From Bacillota bacterium (GTDB lineage Bacteria; Bacillota; UBA994; UBA5500), in NCBI GenBank assembly GCA_023436245.1, contig JAEZJZ010000008.1, positions 1-32,671 of the forward strand: a DNA stretch of 32,671 bases, written 5' to 3'. A program made the translations under genes and the position numbers. Positions within the stretch are counted from its first letter, which is position 1. Every line of letters begins with the position of its first letter. Positions 17,901 through 26,142 of the stretch are shown here, piece by piece. Under the pieces are notes generated by a model that had not been told where the DNA came from, made no database searches, and saw only the letters and a list, made by a program, of their open reading frames with translations.

Positions 17901-20167
17901 TCTGACTGGAACGGGAAGGTCGCTAAGTAATCTCGGACCTGTCGAGCAAATAGGCGGGATAGAGAGGTATCCTTCCGCATTTCGCCAAGCGATGATGACT
18001 CATCCGTCACTATGTCATGGTTCCCGCCGCCAAAGCTAGAAAGCATTATCTCTTTCTGCTGGTCATCATGGTAAAGGCAGTAGTACGCAAACGCGTTCTT
18101 TATAGGCAGAGACTTATCGCCATGACCAATCAACACATCAACTGCTGACGTTATCGTAGAGAGCTGTTGCAGTCGATCGAACTCGGCACGGAGTCTGGCC
18201 TTCGGATTGGATGGCAGCTTCTCCAATAATTCCGCGCAGGCCTGCCTCATGAACTCGGCTTGGGCCTGAATCTTCTCGAGCATTGCCGGGTGGTATGGCG
18301 GCACGATTGCACAGGAAACGTTCCTCTGCAGCATGCCTTCTTCCACAGACGATGTTATCAGGAAAGCGTTTGCTAACAAGAAGAGCTGTTGCTCAACCAG
18401 TGCCGTGTAGCTGGTTTTACCTACTTGCTGCAGTATTCTTGTGTACTGACTGGTTAGTTTTGCTGCAGCTCCTGCTCCGCCCGTAATGCCAGCATAGAAG
18501 CCGCTGTCACAGGTTTCTTCCCAGAACGCGGCAAACTTCTGAGCTAGGTCAGCAGCCTGTAGGGTCACTTCCGCCCCCTCAGGCATCCTTTCTGCGATAA
18601 CGGCCGCAAGGTTTGTGAAGTCTACAGGGAGCTCATCGAGCACGGCCAGGAAATCCTCTTCGTTACTCAGTTGGGTAATCTCTGCGGCTTTGCTGTACAT
18701 GCCAAGAGGCAAGATACCCTCAGTGCTAAGTTCCATATGCTCCTGCATGCCACGCAATAGCACAAAGGCGTGAGACCAGGCATTAACAGGTTCAAATTCC
18801 CAGATGTAATCAACCTTTGTCTCCTCTGGGTAGGCCACAATTTCTATGTCTGCTTGTGAGAGTTTGCGGCTGGCGGATGCTGGCTTAACTGGGATGTTGT
18901 CAATCATCTGCTCAAAGTTTGCCGGTGACATCGGGTCAGCATCGTCATGCCAACCAATTTTCAGCTCTTGCTCTCCTAACTTCCAGGACTCATGAGCGAT
19001 AAATTGCATCGCTCCCCCTGCCCACGTGCTGATGTTCAGCCATTCGGAGCGGACCTCTTCTTCAGTTGTGCAACCGGCGAGTTTTACATCGGAGAGCCTA
19101 TACTCCAATCGCTCGATCTCCTTACCTTCCTTCAAGAAACGCTGAGCGACCTCCAATGTTGTCCGCAAAATCATGTCCAAAGGCGACCCATGAACCTTGG
19201 GGATAGAAACCTTTGTCTTGCCGCCAATTTTGATATTCAGAACTCGGTCGATAAGCGCAAAGTCACACTGAAACAGCAGGGTTCTGCTTTGTGAGAGATC
19301 GACACCGGAAGAATAGTTTAGTAGCGCTTCCTGAAAATCGTCCCAGTGACCAAAGCTGCCTTTGTACTGGTTGGAGTAGTCGTCAATGACTTCGGGATGC
19401 TCCTCCAAATACGTGTCAAAACGCTTGTTCAGCTTTCTCAACTGACTGTCGGTCAGTCCATCGCTGTAACCAGTTCTCTCCCTAAACTTATTGGCATGGT
19501 CGAGTAGCTTCAGTCTGTTACTAGGGCTATGAGTACCTAAGATGTTAGGGAAATCCCAGTCTTTATGAAGTCTGGCGCTCATCAGTTCTATGAACTCAGC
19601 ATGTGTTAATGGTCCCAGCTTCCCAAGTTCTTCGAACACCCGACTCAATGTCAGTAAGTCTACGGGGACGTAGCGGAACAGGCGGCGCAGAAACCCATTT
19701 AGATTGTCCCGCCAGTTGTCGTTATAATCGGCAACGAAATCCGCCCAGGCAGAAAAATCCCCTCTTAGCGCGTCTAGGATGCCGTCAGGGGTGATAGCGT
19801 AGAAGTCGGCCAGGCCGCCACGGTCCTCAACAGACTCTGTGCCCATTAATAGCACCAATCCGGAACTGTCGGCAGCATTATTACGCCAGAACGTCATACG
19901 CCCATCAACATCCACAAATCCTTCGTTCTTGAGGGCGTGGAGCGCCGGGCTAAATTCGCTAACTTTGGCTAGTTGGGCATAACGTTCGCGGGACAATTTT
20001 GCAACGAAATCTAACGCGCGCTGTTGTAGCCGTTTTTTCAGCTTTCGACATACCTCAAGGTAAACATTTGGATCTGGCATGTAGTCCAAGCGCAACATGC
20101 AGGTCTCAGCTCCGTGTGGCGCGTTGTCCAACACCGCGCTAACGATCGCGTCAACAAGGTATTTCAT
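14984..20167 (-). CDS. dptH: DNA phosphorothioation-dependent restriction protein DptH (DndH/SspH-like)
   Basis: 1,727 residues. The C-terminal ~360 residues form a HerA/FtsK-like P-loop domain with Walker A GNSGTGKT (1389-1396) and Walker B VILDE (Asp at 1606). An acidic, low-complexity linker (about 1275-1370) joins it to the large N-terminal part. Around 1097-1134 the order PDF (Asp1097), ECK (Glu1117, Lys1119) and Gln1134 matches a PD-(D/E)XK nuclease active site. Length, ATPase position and company of DptF and DptG fit DptH, the large ATPase of PT-dependent restriction. The ATG overlaps the DptG stop by 4 bases (ATGA), so expression is coupled. It probably acts on incoming DNA lacking phosphorothioate marks. 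The nuclease assignment is my inference. Confidence 0.82.
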   Translation of the reverse strand: MKYLVDAIVSAVLDNAPHGAETCMLRLDYMPDPNVYLEVCRKLKKRLQQRALDFVAKLSRERYAQLAKVSEFSPALHALKNEGFVDVDGRMTFWRNNAADSSGLVLLMGTESVEDRGGLADFYAITPDGILDALRGDFSAWADFVADYNDNWRDNLNGFLRRLFRYVPVDLLTLSRVFEELGKLGPLTHAEFIELMSARLHKDWDFPNILGTHSPSNRLKLLDHANKFRERTGYSDGLTDSQLRKLNKRFDTYLEEHPEVIDDYSNQYKGSFGHWDDFQEALLNYSSGVDLSQSRTLLFQCDFALIDRVLNIKIGGKTKVSIPKVHGSPLDMILRTTLEVAQRFLKEGKEIERLEYRLSDVKLAGCTTEEEVRSEWLNISTWAGGAMQFIAHESWKLGEQELKIGWHDDADPMSPANFEQMIDNIPVKPASASRKLSQADIEIVAYPEETKVDYIWEFEPVNAWSHAFVLLRGMQEHMELSTEGILPLGMYSKAAEITQLSNEEDFLAVLDELPVDFTNLAAVIAERMPEGAEVTLQAADLAQKFAAFWEETCDSGFYAGITGGAGAAAKLTSQYTRILQQVGKTSYTALVEQQLFLLANAFLITSSVEEGMLQRNVSCAIVPPYHPAMLEKIQAQAEFMRQACAELLEKLPSNPKARLRAEFDRLQQLSTITSAVDVLIGHGDKSLPIKNAFAYYCLYHDDQQKEIMLSSFGGGNHDIVTDESSSLGEMRKDTSLSRLFARQVRDYLATFPFQSDDLTLLFVNPQDLQPVVAGVHEIVQELKTELPFVQIRLHVLLPTHLKGGRGYLKYWLDNFFSEEDNVRIETYCSTFELKKIQANPLLRTLQADVAFVQNPLESMTTKFDPMNQNELPVSDCRFPMVYPPLPVSKTSAARLMSASQTQFRAAHAHTQLVHKIINKHDKVDNYRLVKEMSLSKHWGELLDALHDQAYWVVCVDSGIDKGLIHGSNGRIISFSTGEGPFGEYNYTVSSSQTVQDDISRRLQSQLKRKFPKWPDDSLQDVAHNCLEQAKGLDGIRLLRALNPNDYEMHNFLAFILTAQEFGLGPTLHPNYAIRTLVSLDAYGHWFEVGSNGGKQPDFLLLEIPKGDELVIHATLVECKMGGYSEAHLDKARIQLRAGYEMLSERWNPSSVDVDRRYWFAQLYRALVFSEINLEDNSAEYENFVRSLHDILSGDFEIQWSGRIFTFWLDADYERGDQEFWQGENGFEVTEQPFGQLYIQKMLRSPQFRTAPVAFLEPSDDDLDAYEGEQGLTDDEWDDSLDEVVKPDPISIPVIAIDEDPALTREDEEDPKADPIDNDSKVSTTAAGAKTPADKSSDGQDDVCREKTEPEEEYLADIRVLIGEDTKTREKVYWEYGHALLPNRHILISGNSGTGKTYLIQSMMLELARAGISCMVFDYTDGFTESKLEPEFRDFLGSRIVEFPVYHQPFPINPFKRHEIEIAGRTSPQKSVDVAERIKSVFQAVYDFGDQQASAIYKATRDGLDKHGEKMNLNLLREELKEVAKEIPNAKTVLSKIEPLVDREPFDSAASYDWSKIRDGKGTIFIVQLSGFTRDVQLVITELILWDAWYYNVKHGSKEFPFPVILDEAQNLDHGSKSPSTKILTEGRKFGWSGWFATQFIKNQLSVDEIQRLQQSSQKIYFNPPEAEIVDIAAAIEPDKSLRQGWHIRLAQLQKGECVVVGYEPRNGKLQKRLPRIVKVASMAERTN

Positions 20168-21699
20168 TTAGCCATTCCTCCAAACGGGTTCTCAACAATA
20201 GACGTCGCATCAGAGAGATCTCGCAGGAAGCCACATTGCTTGAGCAGCTCCTGGAACTTCTCCTGATTATCATCTAGGTCGCCGGCCCGCAAACCACGAA
20301 CCTGTGCGCTCAACTCATCCGGCCCTATTACAAAACCGTATCGCCTGTTCAGCTCCTTTAGGAAGGAAGAGAGGAGCATCTTCTTGCCAGGCCTGATAAT
20401 GGAAGTAACCAGGAATTTTACTAAATCCTCGTTTAGTGCAAAACGCATTTGTGCCCCTTTGGGTGGAACAACCAGCCCTATTTCCTTAGAGAGGCGACGG
20501 AAAAGCCGTGATGTGTGCTGAGCGCTCTTCTTTAAAGCTTGCCGCCTGACATCCCCGAACAGGGGGGACCCCTTGGGACTAAGACTAGTCTCTTGCCCTG
20601 CCAGTCTATCTAATGCAGCGGCGAAATCCTCTTCGCACGCCTGGTAGGACTCAATCGAGTACTTGCGCACGTTAGTGCCTGGCTTGCTGTTTACCTGTGT
20701 AATCCACCTGGGTGGGGTTGCTGCCCCAGCCAGTTTTGCTGCTTGTTCGTGCATCATGCGTAGAACCTGCATAACGATGCCCTTTGCTAGAAGATCGATC
20801 TTCTGTAGCTCTGGCAGTTCAGCCTCAAGAATGTTCACCATCTCTTCGCAGGAAAGAACAGCCCTTTCTGCATACCCTTCGGGTATCCATTCACATGTCT
20901 TACGCACAGTAATCTGTTTCTCAGCACCAGCGTGAGCCAGCCAGTTCTGCTCAATCCACTGAGCCAACCAGGAAAACTGCGGGAATGATTCCTTAATCAG
21001 CCTGACTAGACCTTGCTCTATTCGCTCTTTCAGGTCTGGGCGCTCCAGCAACCCGCGCAATAGGTGTAGGAAGTAGACTTCACCGCCACGCGCTAGGAAG
21101 TAATGCCCTTGGAACTGAAATGCTCCATCGGTCTCTCTGAAACCCGCCTCTTTGGTCAGTTGCTTCCGGGCTTTCGCATTGCCCATAGCTTCGACAAATG
21201 TCAGCTCGGGAGTAATTGGAAGCAAAGACTGTGCAAACCAAGCCCGATTCTTCAACACGGCGTTGAAGCCATAAAACAGATCCTGCAGCAGGAATAGCAC
21301 ATCTCGCTTGCTCAGATCGTATGACTCCTCGATATTGCTTTCCAAGGCATGTAAAGTTTCAGCATGCGCCCATTTGTCAATTGGAAAGCGATGTTCCTGT
21401 TTACTACGCTCGAAGAAGACAAATCTCTTGAGCCCAATACGCGCCACGGGTTCGTAGTACAGCTTGTCTGTCCATTCGTCCATGGATCTTACATCAGGAA
21501 ATTTAAAGGGTTCAACTGAGCCGATATGCTTCTCTCCCCAGCCTTTTGGAGAAATAAACACTAACAAGAACTCCAGCAGATATTCATAAACAGTCTGCGA
21601 GTCATACAGCCTGTGACCGAAACCTTCGATTGCTAGGTTTCGTTCTTTGTCAAGCGTTTCACGCTGAATATTTGGGTAATACACGTTCCGCACCCCCAC
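20164..21699 (-). CDS. dptG: DNA phosphorothioation-dependent restriction protein DptG-like
   Basis: 511 residues, assigned mainly by position between clear DptF-like and DptH-like genes and by approximate size. I see no catalytic motif, signal peptide or membrane segment. The sequence is soluble and mostly helical, with an aromatic N-terminal region (YLLEFLLVFISPKGWGEKH). The GTG start at 21699 uses the last base of the DptF stop codon, a one-base overlap. Another in-frame GTG lies 6 bases further in, at 21693. DptG proteins are required for PT-dependent restriction, but their biochemical role is poorly defined. The call would be wrong if this were an unrelated subunit that took over the slot. 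Confidence 0.65.
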   Translation of the reverse strand: MGVRNVYYPNIQRETLDKERNLAIEGFGHRLYDSQTVYEYLLEFLLVFISPKGWGEKHIGSVEPFKFPDVRSMDEWTDKLYYEPVARIGLKRFVFFERSKQEHRFPIDKWAHAETLHALESNIEESYDLSKRDVLFLLQDLFYGFNAVLKNRAWFAQSLLPITPELTFVEAMGNAKARKQLTKEAGFRETDGAFQFQGHYFLARGGEVYFLHLLRGLLERPDLKERIEQGLVRLIKESFPQFSWLAQWIEQNWLAHAGAEKQITVRKTCEWIPEGYAERAVLSCEEMVNILEAELPELQKIDLLAKGIVMQVLRMMHEQAAKLAGAATPPRWITQVNSKPGTNVRKYSIESYQACEEDFAAALDRLAGQETSLSPKGSPLFGDVRRQALKKSAQHTSRLFRRLSKEIGLVVPPKGAQMRFALNEDLVKFLVTSIIRPGKKMLLSSFLKELNRRYGFVIGPDELSAQVRGLRAGDLDDNQEKFQELLKQCGFLRDLSDATSIVENPFGGMAK

Positions 21700-23411
21700 T
21701 ATTCGATGTACAGCTTGTTTCCGACTAACTCGAAACGAAGCCGTTTGGCGCCTTTGCTTGTCTGGAGCAACAAGGAAAATCGTTTCTGGTCCTCGTCAAC
21801 ATGATGAGAGTACTTCTCCATCAGGTTTGCCTTAAGCCGGTCTATCCCGTGAGACAGTGAAGGAGCCAATGCTGTAGCGACAGCCCCATCTGATATTTTC
21901 CTGAAGTGCTCAAGCAACGGGAAATTCACAGGAAACGACAAATCCTTAATCTTCAGCACAATCTCGTTCAGAGGTACATCCTGACCAATGGTGCCCTTCT
22001 TCGGTGAAGACTGAATAGAAATGTCATGAATTGGCACAGAACCCTTAAGCAACTGGACATACTGTGTGACAACCCCGTCTCTTCGTACGGTGAGCGGTAT
22101 TTCATTTTGATCAGTAGGAGGCATCCCCGTGAACAGTGTATATAAGGCATTGAATGCCCTACCTTGCAGCTGTTTTCGATCCACTACGCCCAGTCCTTGA
22201 TTAACTGCGCGTAGGTAGATGGGATAGAGGGGTGAGTACACCTCGCCGAGTAGGTCGTCAAGACACGCTTCCGCTTTTAGTGAGCAAAGCAAATAGAACC
22301 GACGGATAGCCCTCCTATGGAGTAAGCGCACCATGTCGTTTACAGGGGCTAGCTTGGAAATTCTGCGGTCAGTCTGCTGCAACAGTTGAGCCGTATCGGC
22401 ATCAAACTCGGAATAGTCCTGCTGCACAAACATCCGGTAGTCGGCTTTTAGACTCACACCGTCCAGACCCATAAACTCTAGATCGGCAATCGCCTTAATC
22501 TGCTTTGCGGCAGAATCCTGATTGAGGCCGACGTAGCCAAAGAACAGGTTTGCGAAATGGTAGTCAAACTGAGCCGCTGCTTTCAGCTTGGCGGCTGCGG
22601 CGCATGTCAGATTTCCCGTCATGGCAAATGACAGGTGAGCGACTATCTGCCTGACTGTCAATCTATTGTCATGCTCCTGTAGGTGCCGATAGAAGGCCTC
22701 GGCGAAGTATGCCACCCGATCTGGCTTACTCGCGACCAGCTTAATGTTGTTATTGATTGGGCAACTATCAACTTCGCATTGTGCACATGACGCCCACATC
22801 TCGGGCTGCAGCATCCTCGAGAGGACTTGCCCAGCTATGTGAACGTTGTCGAGTCGAGCCATGTTTATCACGTAGCAAGGCCGGTCAGCTATGTACACAG
22901 GTGTGTCACCGTTGGTGTCCATTCGCTCCAAGAGCGCCATGATGGCTTCATCAGCCGTAGCCCCCATTAGACGTTGAGCTGTGTTAATCAGGGGACCCGT
23001 GTTTGATACCAGTACAGCTGACTGGCCCTGAGAAGGAGCATTAATCACTTGTTGAAGTAATGATTCTTGCTCATCCTTCGTTAGTTCGCTCATGTCTTTA
23101 ACGTAAAGCATCCTGATGCCATCCGGTGATGTGACTTCACCAGTTCGCTTAAGCTTCTCCCCTGGCGGCAGGCAGAGTAGATCCTTTAGCAGTTGGGCCA
23201 GCAAGCTGGTTTTTCCGTCCCCAGCATGACCCGTAAGGATAATTGCTGCTGGTTCGTCTGTGACCTTATCTCTCAAAAAGTCGCTGACTGAGCGCCTTAC
23301 CAGCATTTTGTCGAAATATGGACTTTGCACTTGCCACTCGGCTAGTGCGCCCTTGCCATTCGCATCGGCGCTATTCATCGAGTTTAGGTAATCGACAAAC
23401 TCATTCGGCAA
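21699..23411 (-). CDS. dptF: DNA phosphorothioation-dependent restriction protein DptF (ATPase)
   Basis: 570 residues, first gene of the minus-strand restriction operon. Walker A is GHAGDGKT at 61-68, after the hydrophobic strand AAIILT. A cysteine cluster, Cys209-x2-Cys212-x4-Cys217 followed by Pro-Ile-Asn-Asn-Asn, looks like a metal site and is typical of DptF-type proteins. The TTG start at 23411 is supported by AGGGGTGAAA about 6 bases upstream; an overlapping ATG is out of frame. Length matches the family (about 550-570). DptF works with DptG and DptH to restrict DNA lacking phosphorothioate modification. The gene is divergent from the modification operon across a 257-base shared control region. 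Confidence 0.8.
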   Translation of the reverse strand: MPNEFVDYLNSMNSADANGKGALAEWQVQSPYFDKMLVRRSVSDFLRDKVTDEPAAIILTGHAGDGKTSLLAQLLKDLLCLPPGEKLKRTGEVTSPDGIRMLYVKDMSELTKDEQESLLQQVINAPSQGQSAVLVSNTGPLINTAQRLMGATADEAIMALLERMDTNGDTPVYIADRPCYVINMARLDNVHIAGQVLSRMLQPEMWASCAQCEVDSCPINNNIKLVASKPDRVAYFAEAFYRHLQEHDNRLTVRQIVAHLSFAMTGNLTCAAAAKLKAAAQFDYHFANLFFGYVGLNQDSAAKQIKAIADLEFMGLDGVSLKADYRMFVQQDYSEFDADTAQLLQQTDRRISKLAPVNDMVRLLHRRAIRRFYLLCSLKAEACLDDLLGEVYSPLYPIYLRAVNQGLGVVDRKQLQGRAFNALYTLFTGMPPTDQNEIPLTVRRDGVVTQYVQLLKGSVPIHDISIQSSPKKGTIGQDVPLNEIVLKIKDLSFPVNFPLLEHFRKISDGAVATALAPSLSHGIDRLKANLMEKYSHHVDEDQKRFSLLLQTSKGAKRLRFELVGNKLYIE

Positions 23412-23668
23412 GTCATTTCACCCCTAACATCGGACTTACTGTGGACGAAATACTAAATGACCCTATTCGCCACTTAGCATGTCATTCCCTGTAATAATTT
23501 GTAGGATGGGCAAATAACATTATCTTTTTAGCAAACACTTGTGCGGTTGTGATCATAGTCATTATAATGGTCGTGAACGTGGACGAGCTAGCCGTGTAAA
23601 TCGCTATGTTCATCCAACGGCAGGAAAGACTGAGTTCGCGTTGAACCTTAATGAAGCGGGGTGATATA
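23412..23668. promoter_or_regulatory. Divergent control region between restriction and modification operons
   Basis: A TATAAT -10 box lies at 23563-23568 on the plus strand, with a partial -35 TTGTGC at 23539-23544 (18-base spacer). This would give a leader of about 95 bases before the GTG at 23669. The 10-base palindrome CATTATAATG (23560-23569) covers the -10 box and could be an operator. I could not find a convincing sigma-A promoter on the minus strand for dptF, only AT-rich stretches. No regulator gene is present in the island. Confidence 0.5.
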
Positions 23669-25273
23669 GTGGACATTCTTTGGTGCGAGCGGTGCGGAAC
23701 ACCTTTACTGGGAAGCACTTGTGGCATCTGTGGAAGCGATGGTAAACGAATAGCCTCAGATATTAGACCGGTTTTCCCGCAGGAGAAGCGATTGCTCGAA
23801 GTCATGCTAGATCTTCCATCAGGCGCCCTGATGCAGAAGACGGTTTGGGACACAAATAGTAGTAATCTTTTTATCGACGGCGAAGCACTCGTCCTGAACA
23901 AGGGCAATCTGATGCAGCGTGATCCGTCAGTCATTAGGGAAGAAATCCTTAGGTACTCCGTCAATGAGGAGGGGCAGAAGTTTTTTGATAAGGCTGTCTC
24001 AAAATTCGTGGAAGCAAATCAGCAGCGATTGAATGAGATTGAGCTAGAGGCGTTTGACATAATTAAGCAAGCTCGGGCGGGGCGGGAGAACCACATCTCA
24101 ATGGTGTCATTCAGTGGAGGCAAGGACTCGACTGTCGCATCCGACCTGGTCAGGCGTGCGTATGCCAACCAGTCTATAATACATATTTTTGGCGATACCA
24201 CCTTGGAGTTGCCTGAAACGCAATTATATGTAAAGAGGTTTAGGGCCGAGCACAAGAAGACCCCGTTCTTGGAGAGCAAGAGTCGGCATGACTTTCTCGA
24301 CCTGTGTAACCAGATTGGGCCGCCAAGCCGTGTTATGCGCTGGTGCTGCACGGTTTTCAAGACTGGGCCAATAAGCCAAACATTTGAAGGTCTGAGCAAG
24401 ACTAAACCGATTCTCACCTACTATGGGATTCGGCGTTCTGAGTCAAATCGTCGTGCTAACTATGAAGCCATCACTGAGTCCCCAAAGGTCAGCAGGCAGA
24501 CCGTCGTATCGCCAATCATCAACTGGATTGACGGGGATATTTGGCTGTACATATTTGCCCACGGCTTGGACTTCAATGATGCTTATAAGCTTGGTTTCTC
24601 GCGAGTCGGTTGCTGGGCTTGTCCCAGCAACAGTATGTGGTCGTTCCATCTCACCCGTGTCTACCAGCCAGAGCTAGCAGAGCCTTGGCGGAATTACCTC
24701 TTAGAGGTTGCTGTGACTATGGGAAAGCCTGATCCGGAAGAGTATGTAGACTCCGGCAACTGGAAGAAACGCCAGGGGGGGCAGGGGTTGAACACAGCCT
24801 ACAAAGGCATAGTGACATCTCGGCCATGCGGGGATGATCCAGATGCCAAGACATACACACTTACCAAGTCTATTAGTGAGGACTTATACGAGTACTTCAA
24901 GCCGTTTGGTGTTGTTGATCTTGGTCGCGGTAGATCGCTGCTGGGCGAGGTCTTTGTCGTGGATGCAAATACCCAAGACCCGATCATGGTATTGCAGGGT
25001 CGAAGCGGCACAAACGAGCTCCGGGTGAAGATAGTAAACTCAAACAACCCGACGCTCTTGATGCAGAGGGTGGATTGCCAAGTACGGAAATACCAGTCCT
25101 GCGTTTTGTGTAGTGGTTGCCCCGCCATATGTCCAGCCGGGGCTATTTCGGACAAGACGGGCCGCTACGTGATTAATGAGGACAAATGTGTACATTGTCT
25201 ACAGTGCGTCAGTCACTATGACACGGGCTGCTTGGTCAGCAAGGTGCTCAAGACAAAAAAGGGGTCGATATAA
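23669..25273 (+). CDS. SspD/DndC-like PAPS-reductase-family protein with zinc ribbon and ferredoxin tail
   Basis: I chose the GTG at 23669 because GGGGTGAT lies directly upstream; the ATG at 23651 has no RBS. The product is 534 residues. A Cys4 zinc ribbon (Cys6, 9, 18, 21) opens the protein. The ATP pyrophosphatase/PAPS-reductase fold follows, with PP-loop SGGKDS at 149-154. Conserved cysteines RWCC and VGCWAC are like the Fe-S cysteines of DndC-type proteins. The tail carries two 4Fe-4S motifs: Cys478, 481, 484, 488 and Cys507, 510, 513, 521. In PT systems this protein activates the DNA phosphate for sulfur transfer, with sulfur supplied by the cysteine desulfurase. It leads the modification operon, and its stop overlaps the next start as TAATG. 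A sulfate-assimilation PAPS reductase is unlikely given the context and the extra domains. Confidence 0.85.
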   Translation: MDILWCERCGTPLLGSTCGICGSDGKRIASDIRPVFPQEKRLLEVMLDLPSGALMQKTVWDTNSSNLFIDGEALVLNKGNLMQRDPSVIREEILRYSVNEEGQKFFDKAVSKFVEANQQRLNEIELEAFDIIKQARAGRENHISMVSFSGGKDSTVASDLVRRAYANQSIIHIFGDTTLELPETQLYVKRFRAEHKKTPFLESKSRHDFLDLCNQIGPPSRVMRWCCTVFKTGPISQTFEGLSKTKPILTYYGIRRSESNRRANYEAITESPKVSRQTVVSPIINWIDGDIWLYIFAHGLDFNDAYKLGFSRVGCWACPSNSMWSFHLTRVYQPELAEPWRNYLLEVAVTMGKPDPEEYVDSGNWKKRQGGQGLNTAYKGIVTSRPCGDDPDAKTYTLTKSISEDLYEYFKPFGVVDLGRGRSLLGEVFVVDANTQDPIMVLQGRSGTNELRVKIVNSNNPTLLMQRVDCQVRKYQSCVLCSGCPAICPAGAISDKTGRYVINEDKCVHCLQCVSHYDTGCLVSKVLKTKKGSI

Positions 25274-26142
25274 TGAGTTTTGCTAGACATCAGACATTCT
25301 ACTTACGGGCGGGGTGGCTGGCGAAGGCGATTGACGAGCTAAGTGCCGAGGTTGTAGATTATGGGCCGTTTTCTGGAAATGATGCTCCCGTCAGGCTCGG
25401 AATAGGCAAGAATATGGTGCAGTCTTTGCGTTTCTGGGTGCAGGCTACCTGGATCGCGGAGACGAAATCCAAAAGGCTTGTGCTCACAAAGTTTGGTGAG
25501 GCTGTGAAGCAGTTCGACCCATTCTTTGAAATGGACCTAACCTGGTGGATTATTCACTATCATCTCGCGACCCAGAAGGAAGAGGCAACATCCTGGTACT
25601 ATCTGTTTAACGAGTTTCCCGATAGCGAGTTCACCCGCCTTTCTTTTATCGAAGGGCTGACGAACTATGCTGAACCTGCGGCATCCGAGTCATCCTATCA
25701 GAAAGATTACGATTGCATAATCGCGTCTTACGTTGAAAGTGATTCTACTGGGTCGCCCGAGGACAACACCGACTGTCCGCTGCGCCGACTGGGGCTGCTA
25801 CGGCAACAGCGGCGTCAGGTCACCCGCAAGAGCAGCCCCAGCATTGACATACCGGCGGAAGTGCTTCACTTGGCAATCAAGAACACCCTGTCGGTGAGCA
25901 CCCAAAATGCGCTCGCTCTCAACATCAGTGATTTGCTCAAAGCGCGCAACATCGGTCCTGTCTTCAATCTTAGCGTTGATGCCATCTACCGGTATCTAGA
26001 CCAACTACAGGAAAGGGGCTGGTTGCGGTTCTCGCGAACAGCTGGTCTAGATTCGGTCATCCTCGAAGACTATGACCCTTGGGTTTTGGTAGATGCTGCG
26101 TATCGAGAGAAGGGTAGAGGGGTGACTACTGTTGAAGCTTAG
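25273..26142 (+). CDS. DUF4007-family (SspB-like) protein
   Basis: 289 residues. The N-terminus FARHQTFYLRAGWL and the motif LGIGKNMVQSLRFW around residues 42-56 are characteristic of DUF4007, a family found beside PAPS-reductase-like genes in phosphorothioation islands. A Leu-Thr-x-Phe-Gly segment with a following FDPFFEMD and Trp-Trp-x2-His-Tyr comes next. The C-terminal ~90 residues look like a winged helix (AIYRYLDQLQERGWLRF). In Ssp systems the equivalent, SspB, is reported to nick DNA, giving single-strand phosphorothioation. The mapping to SspB rests on family recall and gene order. The ATG overlaps the upstream TAA by one base, and the stop overlaps the ATPase gene by 11 bases, so the three genes are tightly coupled. 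Confidence 0.8.
   Translation: MSFARHQTFYLRAGWLAKAIDELSAEVVDYGPFSGNDAPVRLGIGKNMVQSLRFWVQATWIAETKSKRLVLTKFGEAVKQFDPFFEMDLTWWIIHYHLATQKEEATSWYYLFNEFPDSEFTRLSFIEGLTNYAEPAASESSYQKDYDCIIASYVESDSTGSPEDNTDCPLRRLGLLRQQRRQVTRKSSPSIDIPAEVLHLAIKNTLSVSTQNALALNISDLLKARNIGPVFNLSVDAIYRYLDQLQERGWLRFSRTAGLDSVILEDYDPWVLVDAAYREKGRGVTTVEA

Noticed and set aside
23482..23964. Minus-strand open frame of 160 codons crossing the divergent control region
   Set aside because: It mostly mirrors the start of the SspD-like gene on the opposite strand, and its product has no coherent protein features.
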